Part shown: piece by piece, positions 1-8,973 of the stretch
Position numbering within the stretch: the first letter of the stretch is position 1
Layout of the letters: every line of letters starts with the position of its first letter
Source of the DNA: Candidatus Rubrimentiphilum sp.
Lineage (GTDB): Bacteria; Vulcanimicrobiota; Vulcanimicrobiia; Vulcanimicrobiales; Vulcanimicrobiaceae
Assembly: GCA_035710515.1 (NCBI GenBank)
Contig: DASTDE010000003.1
Coordinates: 124,001-188,000 of the forward strand
Direction: 5' to 3'
Length of the DNA stretch: 64,000 bases
Made by a program: the position numbers and the translations under genes
Notes under the pieces: generated by a model
What the model was told of the DNA's origin: nothing
Seen by the model: the letters and a program-made list of their open reading frames with translations, nothing else
The model's database searches: none

Positions 1-666
1 GATTATCTTGCAGATTGCGTCGACGACTTGCTCGGCGGTCAGGTCGCTTGAGTCGACGACGTGTGCGTCAGGTGCTTGGCGCAGCGGCGAGATCTTTCGC
101 GTTTGGTCCAAGCGGTCGCGTTCTTCAATCTCTTGCGCGAGTTCGTGGACGCTCACGTCCACGCCCGAGGCTTCTAACTGCGCGCGCCGCCGCGCGACAC
201 GCGCTGCGACAGACGCGGTCAGAAATATCTTGCACGGAGCGTCCGGCAACACGACGGTGCCGATATCGCGGCCCGCCATGACGACCGAGCCTTGCGCCGC
301 GATGCGCCGCTGCTCGCGCACCATCGCCTCGCGCACACGCGGATGCGCCGCGACGATCGAAACGACTGCCGTGACAACCGGCGAATCGAGCGCGTCCACA
401 GAAAGCTCGCTGTCCTTCCAAAAAACGCGAAAGCCGAGCTGCGCTTCCCGGTCGAGGCTGACGCGGATCTGCTGATCGAAGAGACGGACCAGCGCGTTCT
501 CGTTGTCGATATCGGTCTGGGTTTGCAGAGCGGCAAAAGCGAGCGCTCGATACATGGACCCCGTATCGACGTAGACAACGCCCAGCCGCAACGCGAGCAG
601 ACGCGCAACCGTCGTCTTTCCCGAAGCCGCGGGGCCGTCTATGGCAATCTGCAAATCAGGCGGCAC
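1..666 (-). CDS. cmk: Cytidylate kinase, C-terminus cut by window edge
   Basis: Transfers phosphate from ATP to CMP/dCMP in cytoplasmic pyrimidine nucleotide supply. Reading the minus strand from a GTG at 666 gives 222 codons without a stop. The N-terminus shows the P-loop IDGPAASGKTT at about residues 8-18, then VDTGSMYRA, the CMP-binding signature, and AGRDIGTVVLPDA further on. The usual family length is 220-230 residues, so only the last few codons are missing beyond the window start. The start is chosen because the P-loop follows within ten residues and AGAGGG lies just upstream. The gene diverges from radA across 53 bases, so the two promoters must sit close together or inside the neighbour. 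Confidence 0.9.
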   Translation of the reverse strand, partial: MPPDLQIAIDGPAASGKTTVARLLALRLGVVYVDTGSMYRALAFAALQTQTDIDNENALVRLFDQQIRVSLDREAQLGFRVFWKDSELSVDALDSPVVTAVVSIVAAHPRVREAMVREQRRIAAQGSVVMAGRDIGTVVLPDAPCKIFLTASVAARVARRRAQLEASGVDVSVHELAQEIEERDRLDQTRKISPLRQAPDAHVVDSSDLTAEQVVDAICKII

Positions 667-719
667 GCCACCCTCTTTTGCGCGAGGCTGCGGCGCGCCT
701 CGCGGCTAACTGCGCAAGC

Positions 720-2057
720 GTGGCAAAGGCGCGTTCGGTCTACTTCTGCTCGGGATGCGGTTTCGAATCGCCACGCTGGCTCGGGCGCTGCCCGCAATGC
801 GATGCTTGGAACTCGTTCGACGAGCGGCCAATGCGTGTGACTGCAGTCAAAGCGCGGGCGAATTCGCGGACGAACGCGCGCGGCGGCCCGGTTCCGCTGA
901 GCGAGGTCGATCGCAGCGGCACCGCGCGCGGCTCAACGGGCTTGCCTGAATTCGACGCAGTGCTCGGGGGCGGAATCGTTCCGGGAAGCGTCACGCTCAT
1001 CGGCGGCCCGCCGGGCGCGGGCAAGTCAACGCTGCTGCTGCAGATTGCAGCCAATCTCGCACGCGAGCGCGGACCGGTTATCTACGTTTGCGGCGAAGAG
1101 TCGGCCGCCCAGGTCAAGCTTCGCGCCGAACGCTTGGGCCCTTCGATACCTCAGGATGACAAGTCCGATATTTTGGTTTTTCCGGAGACGAATCTGCGCG
1201 AAGTCTTGGATCAAGCCGAGAGCCTCGGGCCGCGCACGTTGATCCTTGACTCGATCCAAACCGTGTGGCTGCCGGAATCGGAATCGTATGCGGGCAGCGT
1301 TACCCAGATTCGGGATTGCGCGCAGGCCGCGATGGAGTTCGCCAAACGTACGGACTGCGCGATCTTCATCGTCGGACACGTCACCAAAGACGGCGCAATT
1401 GCCGGACCGCGCCTGCTCGAGCACTTGGTCGACACGGTGCTCTACTTCGAAGGCGACCTCAGCGGCGACCACCGGATCGTCCGCGCGTATAAGAACCGTT
1501 TCGGCAGCATCGACGAGATCTGCGTCTTCACCATGCAAGCCGATGGATTGCATGAAGTCGGCAATCCGTCGGAACTCTTTCTTTCGGGGCGGCACGGGCG
1601 CCCGAGCGGGTCGTGTGTAGTCGCCGGCATCGTCGGCTCGCGCCCCGTGCTCATCGAAGTGCAGGCGCTCGTCGGAGAGACGAGTTACGGCACCCCGCGC
1701 CGCTTGGCGAACAACGTAGATCAGGCGCGCCTCGCGATGATCATCGCGGTGCTCGAGCGGCGCGTTGGCCTGCAGCTCGGCACGCACGACGTCTATGCAT
1801 CGGTCGCGGGCGGTTTACGCGTGAACGAACCTGCCGCAGATTTGGGGATCGCGCTGGCGATCGCATCATCGTTTCGCAATCGTCCGCTGCCGGCCGACGC
1901 GGTTGCGTTTGGCGAGCTCGGCCTGTCGGGCGAGATTCGCTCCGTCACCGCATCCGCGCGCCGTATAGCCGAGGCAAACAAACTCGGCTATCGCACCCTG
2001 TTCACCCCGCAGAACTGCCGCGATGTGGCGCAGGCGATTGAAGCGGCGCTTGCGTGA
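720..2057 (+). CDS. radA: DNA repair protein RadA (Sms)
   Basis: RecA-related ATPase that helps process recombination intermediates. From the GTG at 720 the protein has 445 residues and opens VAKARSVYFC. It has a four-cysteine zinc motif (C10, C13, C24, C27), a Walker A GGPPGAGKST at about 95-104, the RadA-specific KNRFG motif, and a C-terminal Lon-like domain ending near FGELGLSGEIRSV. An ATG-like start 14 codons upstream is possible, but family members begin at the MAKA-type start. Residues 141-148 (PSIPQDDK) are encoded by a copy of the dispersed repeat and lengthen the loop between RLG and the conserved ET by about six residues compared with remembered B. subtilis RadA. The stop overlaps the next start (GTGA). 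Confidence 0.95.
   Translation: MAKARSVYFCSGCGFESPRWLGRCPQCDAWNSFDERPMRVTAVKARANSRTNARGGPVPLSEVDRSGTARGSTGLPEFDAVLGGGIVPGSVTLIGGPPGAGKSTLLLQIAANLARERGPVIYVCGEESAAQVKLRAERLGPSIPQDDKSDILVFPETNLREVLDQAESLGPRTLILDSIQTVWLPESESYAGSVTQIRDCAQAAMEFAKRTDCAIFIVGHVTKDGAIAGPRLLEHLVDTVLYFEGDLSGDHRIVRAYKNRFGSIDEICVFTMQADGLHEVGNPSELFLSGRHGRPSGSCVVAGIVGSRPVLIEVQALVGETSYGTPRRLANNVDQARLAMIIAVLERRVGLQLGTHDVYASVAGGLRVNEPAADLGIALAIASSFRNRPLPADAVAFGELGLSGEIRSVTASARRIAEANKLGYRTLFTPQNCRDVAQAIEAALA
1140..1163 (+). repeat. Dispersed repeat copy R1, in frame inside radA
   Basis: The 24 bases are identical to 38976-38999. The core reads CCTTCGATACCTCAGG then ATGACAAG. It is read through in frame as PSIPQDDK in RadA. Confidence 0.8.
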
Positions 2058-2914
2058 AGTATCTCGAGTGCGTCCCGAATATCTCTGAAGGCCGGGATCC
2101 GGCAACCGTCGCCGCCTGCATAGCTGCCGTCGAAGCCGCCGGCGCGCGCGTGATCGACCAGACCAGCGATCCGGTCCACAACCGCAGCGTTCTGACGCTG
2201 GTCGGATCGTACGAAAGCCTTCGCGATGCGGCTCCGGCGTTGGCCGCCGTGACGGTCGAACGTATCGATCTGCGGACGCATCGCGGCGTGCATCCGCGAA
2301 TCGGCGCGCTCGACGTCCTCCCCTTCATTCCCCTGCGTGGAGCCACGATGGACGACGCGGTCGCGCTGGCGCGGGAAACGGCCGCCGCGATCTGGGAACG
2401 CCTGCGCGTTCCTTCCTTCTTATATGGCGAAGCCGCAGCTACGCCGTTACGGCGAAATCTGACGAAGGTGCGTGAGGGAGAGTTCGAGGGTTTGGACGCC
2501 CGTTTCGAGCTTCCCGACTGGCGGCCCGACTTCGGCGAGATCGCCAAGCACCAGAGCGCAGGCGCGATAGCGGTCGGCGCGCGCGAGGTGCTGATAGCAT
2601 TCAACGTCGAGTTGGCGACCGGCGATCTCGCCCTCGCCAAGCGCATCGCGCGTCACTTGCGCGAGCGCGACGGCGGCCTGCGCTCGCTTAAGGTCCTGGG
2701 GTTACCCCTGCGCGACGGGGTCGTGCAGATTTCGCTCAACGTCACGAACTACCGCGCAACGCCGCTCTACCGTATCGTCGAAACGATCCGCGCACTGGCA
2801 AGACAAGCGGGCGTCGAGGTGCTGCGCTCGGAACTTATCGGGTGTCTTCCGTACGCCGCCGTCGAAGACAGCGCACGCTATTATTTGGAAGCTTCCGGAG
2901 GAGAACGCCTGTGA
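2054..2914 (+). CDS. ftcD: Glutamate formimidoyltransferase (FtcD type, transferase only)
   Basis: Transfers the formimino group from N-formimino-L-glutamate to tetrahydrofolate, the last step of one histidine-degradation route. The 286-residue product opens MKYLECVPNISEG, the hallmark N-terminus, followed by VHNRSVLTLVG and RTHRGVHPRIGALDVLPFIP. It covers the two transferase subdomains but lacks the cyclodeaminase domain of the 540-residue bifunctional enzyme. It starts with GTG inside the radA stop (GTGA), so the two are translationally coupled. The genes that would make its substrate, hutH-hutU-hutI, lie about 24 kb away on the other strand. A hut-type pathway through formiminoglutamate is therefore inferred, since I see no hutG or hutF. 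Confidence 0.9.
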   Translation: MKYLECVPNISEGRDPATVAACIAAVEAAGARVIDQTSDPVHNRSVLTLVGSYESLRDAAPALAAVTVERIDLRTHRGVHPRIGALDVLPFIPLRGATMDDAVALARETAAAIWERLRVPSFLYGEAAATPLRRNLTKVREGEFEGLDARFELPDWRPDFGEIAKHQSAGAIAVGAREVLIAFNVELATGDLALAKRIARHLRERDGGLRSLKVLGLPLRDGVVQISLNVTNYRATPLYRIVETIRALARQAGVEVLRSELIGCLPYAAVEDSARYYLEASGGERL

Positions 2915-3387
2915 ACGACACGCATCCTCACCACACGCCGCTGACCAGCGCCCAAGTAGAGAATCACCCGCTCGTCGACGACGTCAATGCAATGCACCAC
3001 GAACGGCTCTCGCCGATCGAACGCACGTGCAAGAAAATTGCCGACGCCACCGGGGCGCCGCTGGCTTTAATGCTCGCGATCGTCATCCAAGTCGTTTGGG
3101 TGACGGTCGGGATAGCGACGCGCTGGGATCCGTTCCCCTTCGTCTTTCTGCTGACTGTCTCGAACGTGATCCAATTGATCCTGATCTTCGTCATCTCAGT
3201 CGCACAAAAGCAGCAAAGTCAGCACGACGAGATTCGCGCCGAAGCAGACCACGATTCGATCTCACGGTTGCTCTACCACCAGCAATTTCAGGACCAAATT
3301 CTTTTGCGCTTGGCGGAGCGCACGGGCTGCGACGTCAGCGACCTGCAGGCGACCGTCAAAACGCTCCTCGCACCGGCCACAGCCTAA
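2911..3387 (+). CDS. DUF1003 family membrane protein
   Basis: A 158-residue protein. The start is GTG at 2911, four bases before the end of ftcD, with GGAGGAG about eight bases upstream. After a histidine-rich hydrophilic N-terminus come two hydrophobic segments, ALMLAIVIQVVWVTVGIA and FVFLLTVSNVIQLILIFVIS, then a charged C-terminal tail that may form a helix. This two-helix layout with the FxxL-TVSN-type loop fits DUF1003, whose function I do not know. Its TAA overlaps the following ATG. Confidence 0.75.
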   Translation: MNDTHPHHTPLTSAQVENHPLVDDVNAMHHERLSPIERTCKKIADATGAPLALMLAIVIQVVWVTVGIATRWDPFPFVFLLTVSNVIQLILIFVISVAQKQQSQHDEIRAEADHDSISRLLYHQQFQDQILLRLAERTGCDVSDLQATVKTLLAPATA

Positions 3388-6077
3388 TGAAGTTTTCAGC
3401 CGCTTTCGCGTTAGCCGTTGCGCTGGTCACGCCCGTTATTTCGCACGCGCAGGGCACGCGCGCCGGTATCGGCGACAGCGGCATCTTTCAAACCAAACTC
3501 GCCAACGGTCTCAAAGTGATTGTGGTTGAGGATCACGCCGCACCGGTCGTGCACACGGCGGTCTGGTACAGATTCGGTTCGCTCGACGAGACGCCCGGGA
3601 AGACGGGCCTCGCGCACGCGCTCGAACACATGATGTTTCGCGGAACGAATGCGATGTCGTCCGGCGGCCTCGACGACGTCGTTGCGCGCCTGGGCGCGCA
3701 GATGAACGGCCAGACCGATTACGATTACACGCAGTTCGTCTTCGACATGCCGGCCGACCGCGTTGCCGTAGCCTTACAGATCGAAGCCGATCGCATGCAG
3801 CATGCCTCGCTCGCACCCGATGAATGGTCAATCGAACGTCGCGCGGTGCTGAATGAAATCGACGGAGACGACAGCTCGCCGTTCTATAATTTGCTTTCCC
3901 GCGTTCGGGCCGCCGCTTACCCCGATTCGCCCGCCGGCCGCACACCGGCCGGCGTTCGCGCCGATGTGGCAAAGGCGAGCGCCGCCGACATTCGCCGGTA
4001 CTACGAGGAGTGGTACGCGCCGGGAAATGCCGCGCTCGTCGTCGCCGGCGACGTCAATCACAACACGATTTTTGCGATGGCGCGCAAATATTTCGGCGCG
4101 ATTCCGGCGCATGCGGTGCCGGTACGCGCCGCGGTTCACCCGCAAGCCGCACAAGGGCAATCCGTCGAGGCCGAGTTCCCGTTTCCGTTTGAAGTTGTCG
4201 ATCTCGCCTATGCGGTTCCGGGGGACACCGAGCCGGGCGAACCGGCGGTCAGCACGTTGGCGTCGCTGATTCCCAACGAACGCGGGCCTTTCTACCAGGC
4301 GCTGGTGGAATCGAATATTGCGCTCGAGCTTAACGCCAGCGCCGACACGCAACTGCGCGGCGGACTGATGCATGTCTACATCGTCATGAACGGCGGACAC
4401 AGCGGCGCCGAGGCCGTCCAAGTGTTCCAAAGCGTGATGGACGGCATCTTAAAAAACGGATTCAGTGCCGACCTCGTTACCGCGGCCAAACGCGCGACGA
4501 TCGCCGAACGTACCTTCAGCGCCGATTCGATCGGCGGCTACGGTGATTTGGCAGGCTACACCTACGGAATCGTCGGCGAGCGCGATCGCGACGAAGATAT
4601 GCGGCTGGCCGCGCTCACGCCGGCCGATTTGCTGAACATTGCAAAGAAATATTTGGCAAAGCCGACCGTCATCGGTCATCTGACGCCCAACGAGAAACCT
4701 ACGTCCCGATCGTCGCAAAAAAGTGATGCGGCCAACTCCGATGACTTCAGCGGGCGCACGCCCAGCGGCCCGATCGTCGAGCCCGAGGCGATTCGCGCAC
4801 AGCTGCGTCAGCCCAGTACGGCTCGCAGCAAGCTCGCGCCCGTGCGGTTTACGCTGGCAAACGGGTTGACGGTGATCGTTCAGGAAAAACACGATCGCCC
4901 CACGATTTACATTCGCGGCGAAATCGATTCGTCGCCGGCCTTCGCGCCCGCGGGCCAAGAAGGGATCGCTCGGCTCGCATCGATCGTCGCGCCGTTCGGC
5001 AGCGAGCATTACGACTTCACTCAGCTGCGCAAGATTACCGATGACATTGGCGCCTCGATCGATCTTGGAGAAACGTTCACCGCGCAAGGCTACTCCCAGG
5101 ACTTCGAAACGCTGCTCGGCTTGCTTGCCGACGGCGAAGAGCACCCGGCCTTTCCGGAACGCTGGCTCTCGCTGGAGCGCAGCCAACTTGCAAATACCGT
5201 GCAGATGGAAGGAAGTATCTCCGGCCGTTTGGTCACACAGACATACTTGCAGAATCTGCTCGCGCCCGACGATCCATCGCTGCGTCTTGCCTCGCCGCTC
5301 ACGGTGGCCGCAATTACCCGCGGCGATCTTCTTTCGTACACGCAGCGGTACTGGCGTCCGGATCTTACGACGATCGCCATTGTGGGCGACGTTACGCCGG
5401 CGCGTGCCCGCAGCGCGGTGGAAGCGGCCTTCGGCTCGTGGACAAACTCCGGAGCCAAACCGTCGGTCGCGTTGCCGCCGCTCCCGGCCGCGCACGCCGG
5501 ACACGCGTACATCGGCACCGATGCCAATCAAGTCTTCATCCAGCTCGGACAGCCGGCCGTAGCGCGCACAAGCCCGGATTATCACGCCTTTACGCTGCTC
5601 ACCGAGATTATCGCGGGCGGCGGCTACTTCGAATCGCGCCTATGGCAAGAGTTGCGCCAGAAGCGCGGGCTCGTCTATAACGTGTCGAGCGAAATCAAGA
5701 GCGACAAGGATCGCGGCGACTTCGAGATAGACATGAGCGTTTTGCCCGGCAACGTCTCCTCCGCTATCGCGATCGTTCGGGAACAACTGAACCGCTTGCG
5801 TTCGCAACCGGTTTCCGTGAGCGAACTCGACGATGCGAAAACGCGCCTGGTTTCCTCGGCCCTTCTTTCAGAAGCTTCGGCGCGGGGCCAACTGAACGAA
5901 ATACTCGATTTGGCGCAAAACGATCTCCCCGACGATTACTTCGCCACGCTGCAAGCTCGCTACGCAAACATCACGCCGGCCGACATTCAGCGCGTCGCCC
6001 AAAAATATTTGCGGCCGGACCAACTGATCCAGATATTCGCAGGGCCCGCGGGGCCTTGGGGAGACCATGCCATCTGA
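3387..6077 (+). CDS. Secreted two-domain M16 family zinc peptidase
   Basis: An 896-residue protein with an N-terminal signal peptide (cleavage likely after SHAQ near residue 22), so probably periplasmic. The first M16 lobe holds the inverted zinc motif HALEH at 77-81, with the distal glutamate probably in the RRAVLNEIDGD stretch. The second lobe (from about residue 485, LANGLTVIVQEKHDRPT) lacks HxxEH and should be the non-catalytic partner lobe. This active-plus-inactive lobe pairing in one chain is typical of pitrilysin/PqqL-type enzymes. The ATG at 3387 is chosen because the signal peptide begins there and it overlaps the DUF1003 stop (TAATG). Substrate unknown; peptide turnover in the periplasm is the inference. 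Confidence 0.9.
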   Translation: MKFSAAFALAVALVTPVISHAQGTRAGIGDSGIFQTKLANGLKVIVVEDHAAPVVHTAVWYRFGSLDETPGKTGLAHALEHMMFRGTNAMSSGGLDDVVARLGAQMNGQTDYDYTQFVFDMPADRVAVALQIEADRMQHASLAPDEWSIERRAVLNEIDGDDSSPFYNLLSRVRAAAYPDSPAGRTPAGVRADVAKASAADIRRYYEEWYAPGNAALVVAGDVNHNTIFAMARKYFGAIPAHAVPVRAAVHPQAAQGQSVEAEFPFPFEVVDLAYAVPGDTEPGEPAVSTLASLIPNERGPFYQALVESNIALELNASADTQLRGGLMHVYIVMNGGHSGAEAVQVFQSVMDGILKNGFSADLVTAAKRATIAERTFSADSIGGYGDLAGYTYGIVGERDRDEDMRLAALTPADLLNIAKKYLAKPTVIGHLTPNEKPTSRSSQKSDAANSDDFSGRTPSGPIVEPEAIRAQLRQPSTARSKLAPVRFTLANGLTVIVQEKHDRPTIYIRGEIDSSPAFAPAGQEGIARLASIVAPFGSEHYDFTQLRKITDDIGASIDLGETFTAQGYSQDFETLLGLLADGEEHPAFPERWLSLERSQLANTVQMEGSISGRLVTQTYLQNLLAPDDPSLRLASPLTVAAITRGDLLSYTQRYWRPDLTTIAIVGDVTPARARSAVEAAFGSWTNSGAKPSVALPPLPAAHAGHAYIGTDANQVFIQLGQPAVARTSPDYHAFTLLTEIIAGGGYFESRLWQELRQKRGLVYNVSSEIKSDKDRGDFEIDMSVLPGNVSSAIAIVREQLNRLRSQPVSVSELDDAKTRLVSSALLSEASARGQLNEILDLAQNDLPDDYFATLQARYANITPADIQRVAQKYLRPDQLIQIFAGPAGPWGDHAI

Positions 6078-7479
6078 GATTCTGACGGTCGATCCCTCGA
6101 CGGGAAAGACGTTGGAACGATTTGCCTACATGCCGCCCGCCGAGATCGACGCTCACTTGGATGCGGCCATCGCAGCTTATCGGACATGGCGCCACCAGTC
6201 CACCGCGCAGCGCGGCCGGCTGCTCAACGCCGTCGCGCGGGTTTTGCGCTCACAACGCCACACGCTCGCAGAGACGGCCGTTCGCGAGATGGGCAAGCCG
6301 ATCGCGCAAGCGCTCGCCGAAGTTGACAAGTGCGCGTGGTGCTGCGAGTTTTTTGCCGGGCACGCGGGCGAGTTGCTCGCCGACCGCGTCGTAGAAAGCA
6401 ACGCGACGCAAAGCGTTGTTGCGTTTCGGCCGCTCGGAGTGATCTTCGCGATCATGCCTTGGAACTTTCCGTACTGGCAAGTCTTTCGCGCGGCTGCTCC
6501 CGCGTTAATGGCGGGTAACGCGATTGCGCTCAAACATGCAGACAGCACCACGCGGTGTGCGCTCGAAATGCAGCGCGTGTTCGCCGAGGCGGAGGCGCCC
6601 GACGGCTTGTTCCGCACGTTGCTCATTTCGAACGAAGACGCGGATGCGCGCATCGCCGACGAACGCATCGCCGGGGTTACGCTCACGGGAAGCGAGCGCG
6701 CCGGCGTCGCGGTCGCTTCGGCAGCCGGAAACGCGCTCAAGAAGTGCGTGCTTGAGCTGGGCGGATCCGATCCGTTCATCGTTCTGGAGGATGCAGACGT
6801 AGACTTGGCGGTCGAATTTGCGGTGAAAGCCCGCTTTCAAAATAATGGACAGAGTTGCATCGCGGCCAAGCGGTTCATCGTCGAGGATCGCATCTACGAT
6901 CGATTCGTTCGATCGTTCGCTGATGCGGCAGCGCTGCAGCGCATCGGCGATCCCATGGATCCACAGACGCAGCTGGGACCTTGTGCACGCGAAGATCTGC
7001 GCGATACGCTCGAACGGCAAGTAACAGATACGGTGGTCGGAGGCGGACGCATCGTCACGGGCGGCAAACGGATCGATCGGCCCGGCTTCTTTTTCGAGCC
7101 GACGATCGTCGCGGACGTTGAGGCAGGCATGCCGATGTTCGATCAAGAGACGTTTGGCCCAGCCGCCGCGGTAACGCGAGCGCGCGACGACGAACATGCT
7201 GTCGAATTGGCCAACGACTCCACGTTTGGGTTGGGCGCGAACATCTGGACTCGCGACATCGATCACGCAACGCGTATGGCTGCCGAGATAGAATCGGGCC
7301 TGGTCTTCATCAACGGAATGGTCGCCAGCGATCCGCGCTTACCGTTCGGCGGCGTCAAACGCAGCGGCTACGGGCGCGAACTCTCCGAGTTCGGCATCCA
7401 CGAATTCGTCAATATTCAAACGGTGTGGATTGGTCCCGAACGCAAAGACGGCGGCGTGGGTGAAAATCCAGCGGAATAG
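6067..7479 (+). CDS. NAD(P)-dependent aldehyde dehydrogenase, succinate-semialdehyde type
   Basis: 470 residues, cytoplasmic. Catalytic residues are in place: N133 in the PWNFPYW loop, E230 in ELGGSDPF and C264 in NNGQSCIAAKRF. The tyrosine-tryptophan after PWNFP and the QSCIAAKRF block resemble the Sad/YneI-like succinate-semialdehyde dehydrogenase subfamily, so oxidation of succinate semialdehyde to succinate is likely, but other small aldehydes cannot be excluded. The start lies 11 bases inside the M16 gene, indicating coupling. Together with ftcD upstream it suggests an amino-acid degradation context. Confidence 0.88.
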   Translation: MPSEILTVDPSTGKTLERFAYMPPAEIDAHLDAAIAAYRTWRHQSTAQRGRLLNAVARVLRSQRHTLAETAVREMGKPIAQALAEVDKCAWCCEFFAGHAGELLADRVVESNATQSVVAFRPLGVIFAIMPWNFPYWQVFRAAAPALMAGNAIALKHADSTTRCALEMQRVFAEAEAPDGLFRTLLISNEDADARIADERIAGVTLTGSERAGVAVASAAGNALKKCVLELGGSDPFIVLEDADVDLAVEFAVKARFQNNGQSCIAAKRFIVEDRIYDRFVRSFADAAALQRIGDPMDPQTQLGPCAREDLRDTLERQVTDTVVGGGRIVTGGKRIDRPGFFFEPTIVADVEAGMPMFDQETFGPAAAVTRARDDEHAVELANDSTFGLGANIWTRDIDHATRMAAEIESGLVFINGMVASDPRLPFGGVKRSGYGRELSEFGIHEFVNIQTVWIGPERKDGGVGENPAE

Positions 7480-8830
7480 GCTCTTCGCCGCTTGCATCGC
7501 GATCGCGACGATTGGTCTTGCAGTTATTTGGCTTACCAAAGCGGCTTCTGACAAGACGCTTGCACCGGAGCCGGTGACATTCGGCTCGGCACAACAGGAC
7601 ACCGAGCTATTGCGACGCGCATCGAATGCGCGCGCAGATTTCGGCTACCGCCGATCGCCAAACGGCTTCTATCTTCAGATTCTAAAGTATTTTGATGCCG
7701 CACCCATTACCATCAATCTTAGCCGCATCCATCTGAAACTTGTACCCATGGCTGCCAAACAGCGCGAAAATTTTCCGGGCGGCAACCGCATCGTATTTGA
7801 GGGCGTAAGGCCAACCTCTCCGCCTGGGGCCACCCTCGTCGATTTTCACGTCAATGCGGCTGGCTTGCCGTCGGGAATGTATTCGGTGGCGGCATCTTTC
7901 GACACGATGGCCGTGGTCGATCAGCGAGGGCGCGCAGTACACATCGATGCGCAGGGGCCGCGAGCGGCGTTTTGGGTAACGGAGCCGATAACGCTCCTCT
8001 CAAAGGGCCGTCTCGGGGACGAATATTATCTGAATCAATCCCCGCAGGCGCCGATGCCCGATCCCGCGCTTGTAAAACTCACCGGCTTGCGCCGGGACGG
8101 GCAGAACATATCCTACGATTTTGAGTTTGAAATCGGACCAACTCCACGGGTCGCGGCTTTCGAGGTATCTTCTGACGAATTGCAGCGTGCGCACATTTAT
8201 CCGCTCGGAAACGACCCCGGTTTGCAAGCGGCCCGCGGCCGCTTCGAGGGACGTGACGTCTGGTCGTACGGCAGTTTGGAATATAACTGCGGCGGGCTCA
8301 GCACGGAGGAATTCCGTACGCGTGCGCCCGTGCACATCAATCGTATCGTACGAGCTCTTTCCCCCTCAGACCGCCTCGTAGTAGGCGATCAAAGCGTCGG
8401 ATACATCGACGGTATCGGGCTCCAGTTCACTACCGCGGCGCCGCTCGTTGTTTTCCTAGATGCCACAAACGATCTCGAGCGGTTTGTGCGCGACAAACAC
8501 TATGCAGTGAAGCCGGGCGGCTGCGTTATGTGGCGTATGTTCGCCGATCCGTGGCAAATGGATTTGACTTACAGCGCCGTGCCGCTGACAAGGGCGCACC
8601 CCGAGTGGAGCGCCCGCCTAGTAGACGAGATACTGGCCGGACATGTCAAGCCCGGAATGACTCGGAAAATGATAATATGGGCTCTCGGCTTTCCAAATGA
8701 ATACGGAATGCGGCAGGACCTACTGAAGCTTGATCGCTGGTTTTATGATGCCTCTGCCCCGTTTTCGTCCGCCGTGTACTTCAAGAACGGGCGCGTCGTC
8801 CGCTACGACCCGCCCGGACAGTTGCCCTAA
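7460..8830 (+). CDS. Membrane-anchored protein of unknown function with BamE-like tail
   Basis: 456 residues from GTG 7460 (an in-frame ATG at 7430 would overlap the dehydrogenase gene by 50 bases). A single hydrophobic segment near residues 7-25 (LFAACIAIATIGLAVIWL) acts as signal anchor. The large exported part contains no motif I recognise except near the end. There HVKPGMTRKMIIWALGFPNEYG, followed by a WFYD turn and VYFKNGRVVRY, resembles the short SmpA/BamE (OmlA) fold, where GMTxxxVxxLLGxP precedes a beta hairpin. Export is supported; the fold match is a weak inference and the role is unknown. Confidence 0.6.
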   Translation: MKIQRNRLFAACIAIATIGLAVIWLTKAASDKTLAPEPVTFGSAQQDTELLRRASNARADFGYRRSPNGFYLQILKYFDAAPITINLSRIHLKLVPMAAKQRENFPGGNRIVFEGVRPTSPPGATLVDFHVNAAGLPSGMYSVAASFDTMAVVDQRGRAVHIDAQGPRAAFWVTEPITLLSKGRLGDEYYLNQSPQAPMPDPALVKLTGLRRDGQNISYDFEFEIGPTPRVAAFEVSSDELQRAHIYPLGNDPGLQAARGRFEGRDVWSYGSLEYNCGGLSTEEFRTRAPVHINRIVRALSPSDRLVVGDQSVGYIDGIGLQFTTAAPLVVFLDATNDLERFVRDKHYAVKPGGCVMWRMFADPWQMDLTYSAVPLTRAHPEWSARLVDEILAGHVKPGMTRKMIIWALGFPNEYGMRQDLLKLDRWFYDASAPFSSAVYFKNGRVVRYDPPGQLP

Positions 8831-8868
8831 GTCCGTTCGAGGTAACGCGACTCTTCGGCGCGGCAACC

Positions 8869-8966
8869 AAAGCGGTGTAAAGAAACCGCTAGATTCGACC
8901 CGCGCACAGGAGCACACCGCCGGAAACGCAACCGTCCCTCCTCAAGGCTTGCAGAGCCTAGGAAGA
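8869..8966 (+). promoter_or_regulatory. Structured leader of the Vgb-like gene with mutually exclusive hairpins
   Basis: AGCGGT at 8871-8876 can pair with ACCGCT at 8885-8890, or the overlapping GCGGTGT at 8872-8878 can pair with ACACCGC at 8914-8920. A third hairpin, AGGCT-TGCAG-AGCCT, sits just before the ribosome site AGGAAG. This could switch access to the start at 8974. No known riboswitch consensus recognised. Confidence 0.3.
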
Positions 8967-8973
8967 ATACGGT

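Noticed and set aside
4449-5585. A 378-codon minus-strand open frame
   Set aside because: Antisense to the M16 peptidase, rich in Arg and Gly with no family pattern.
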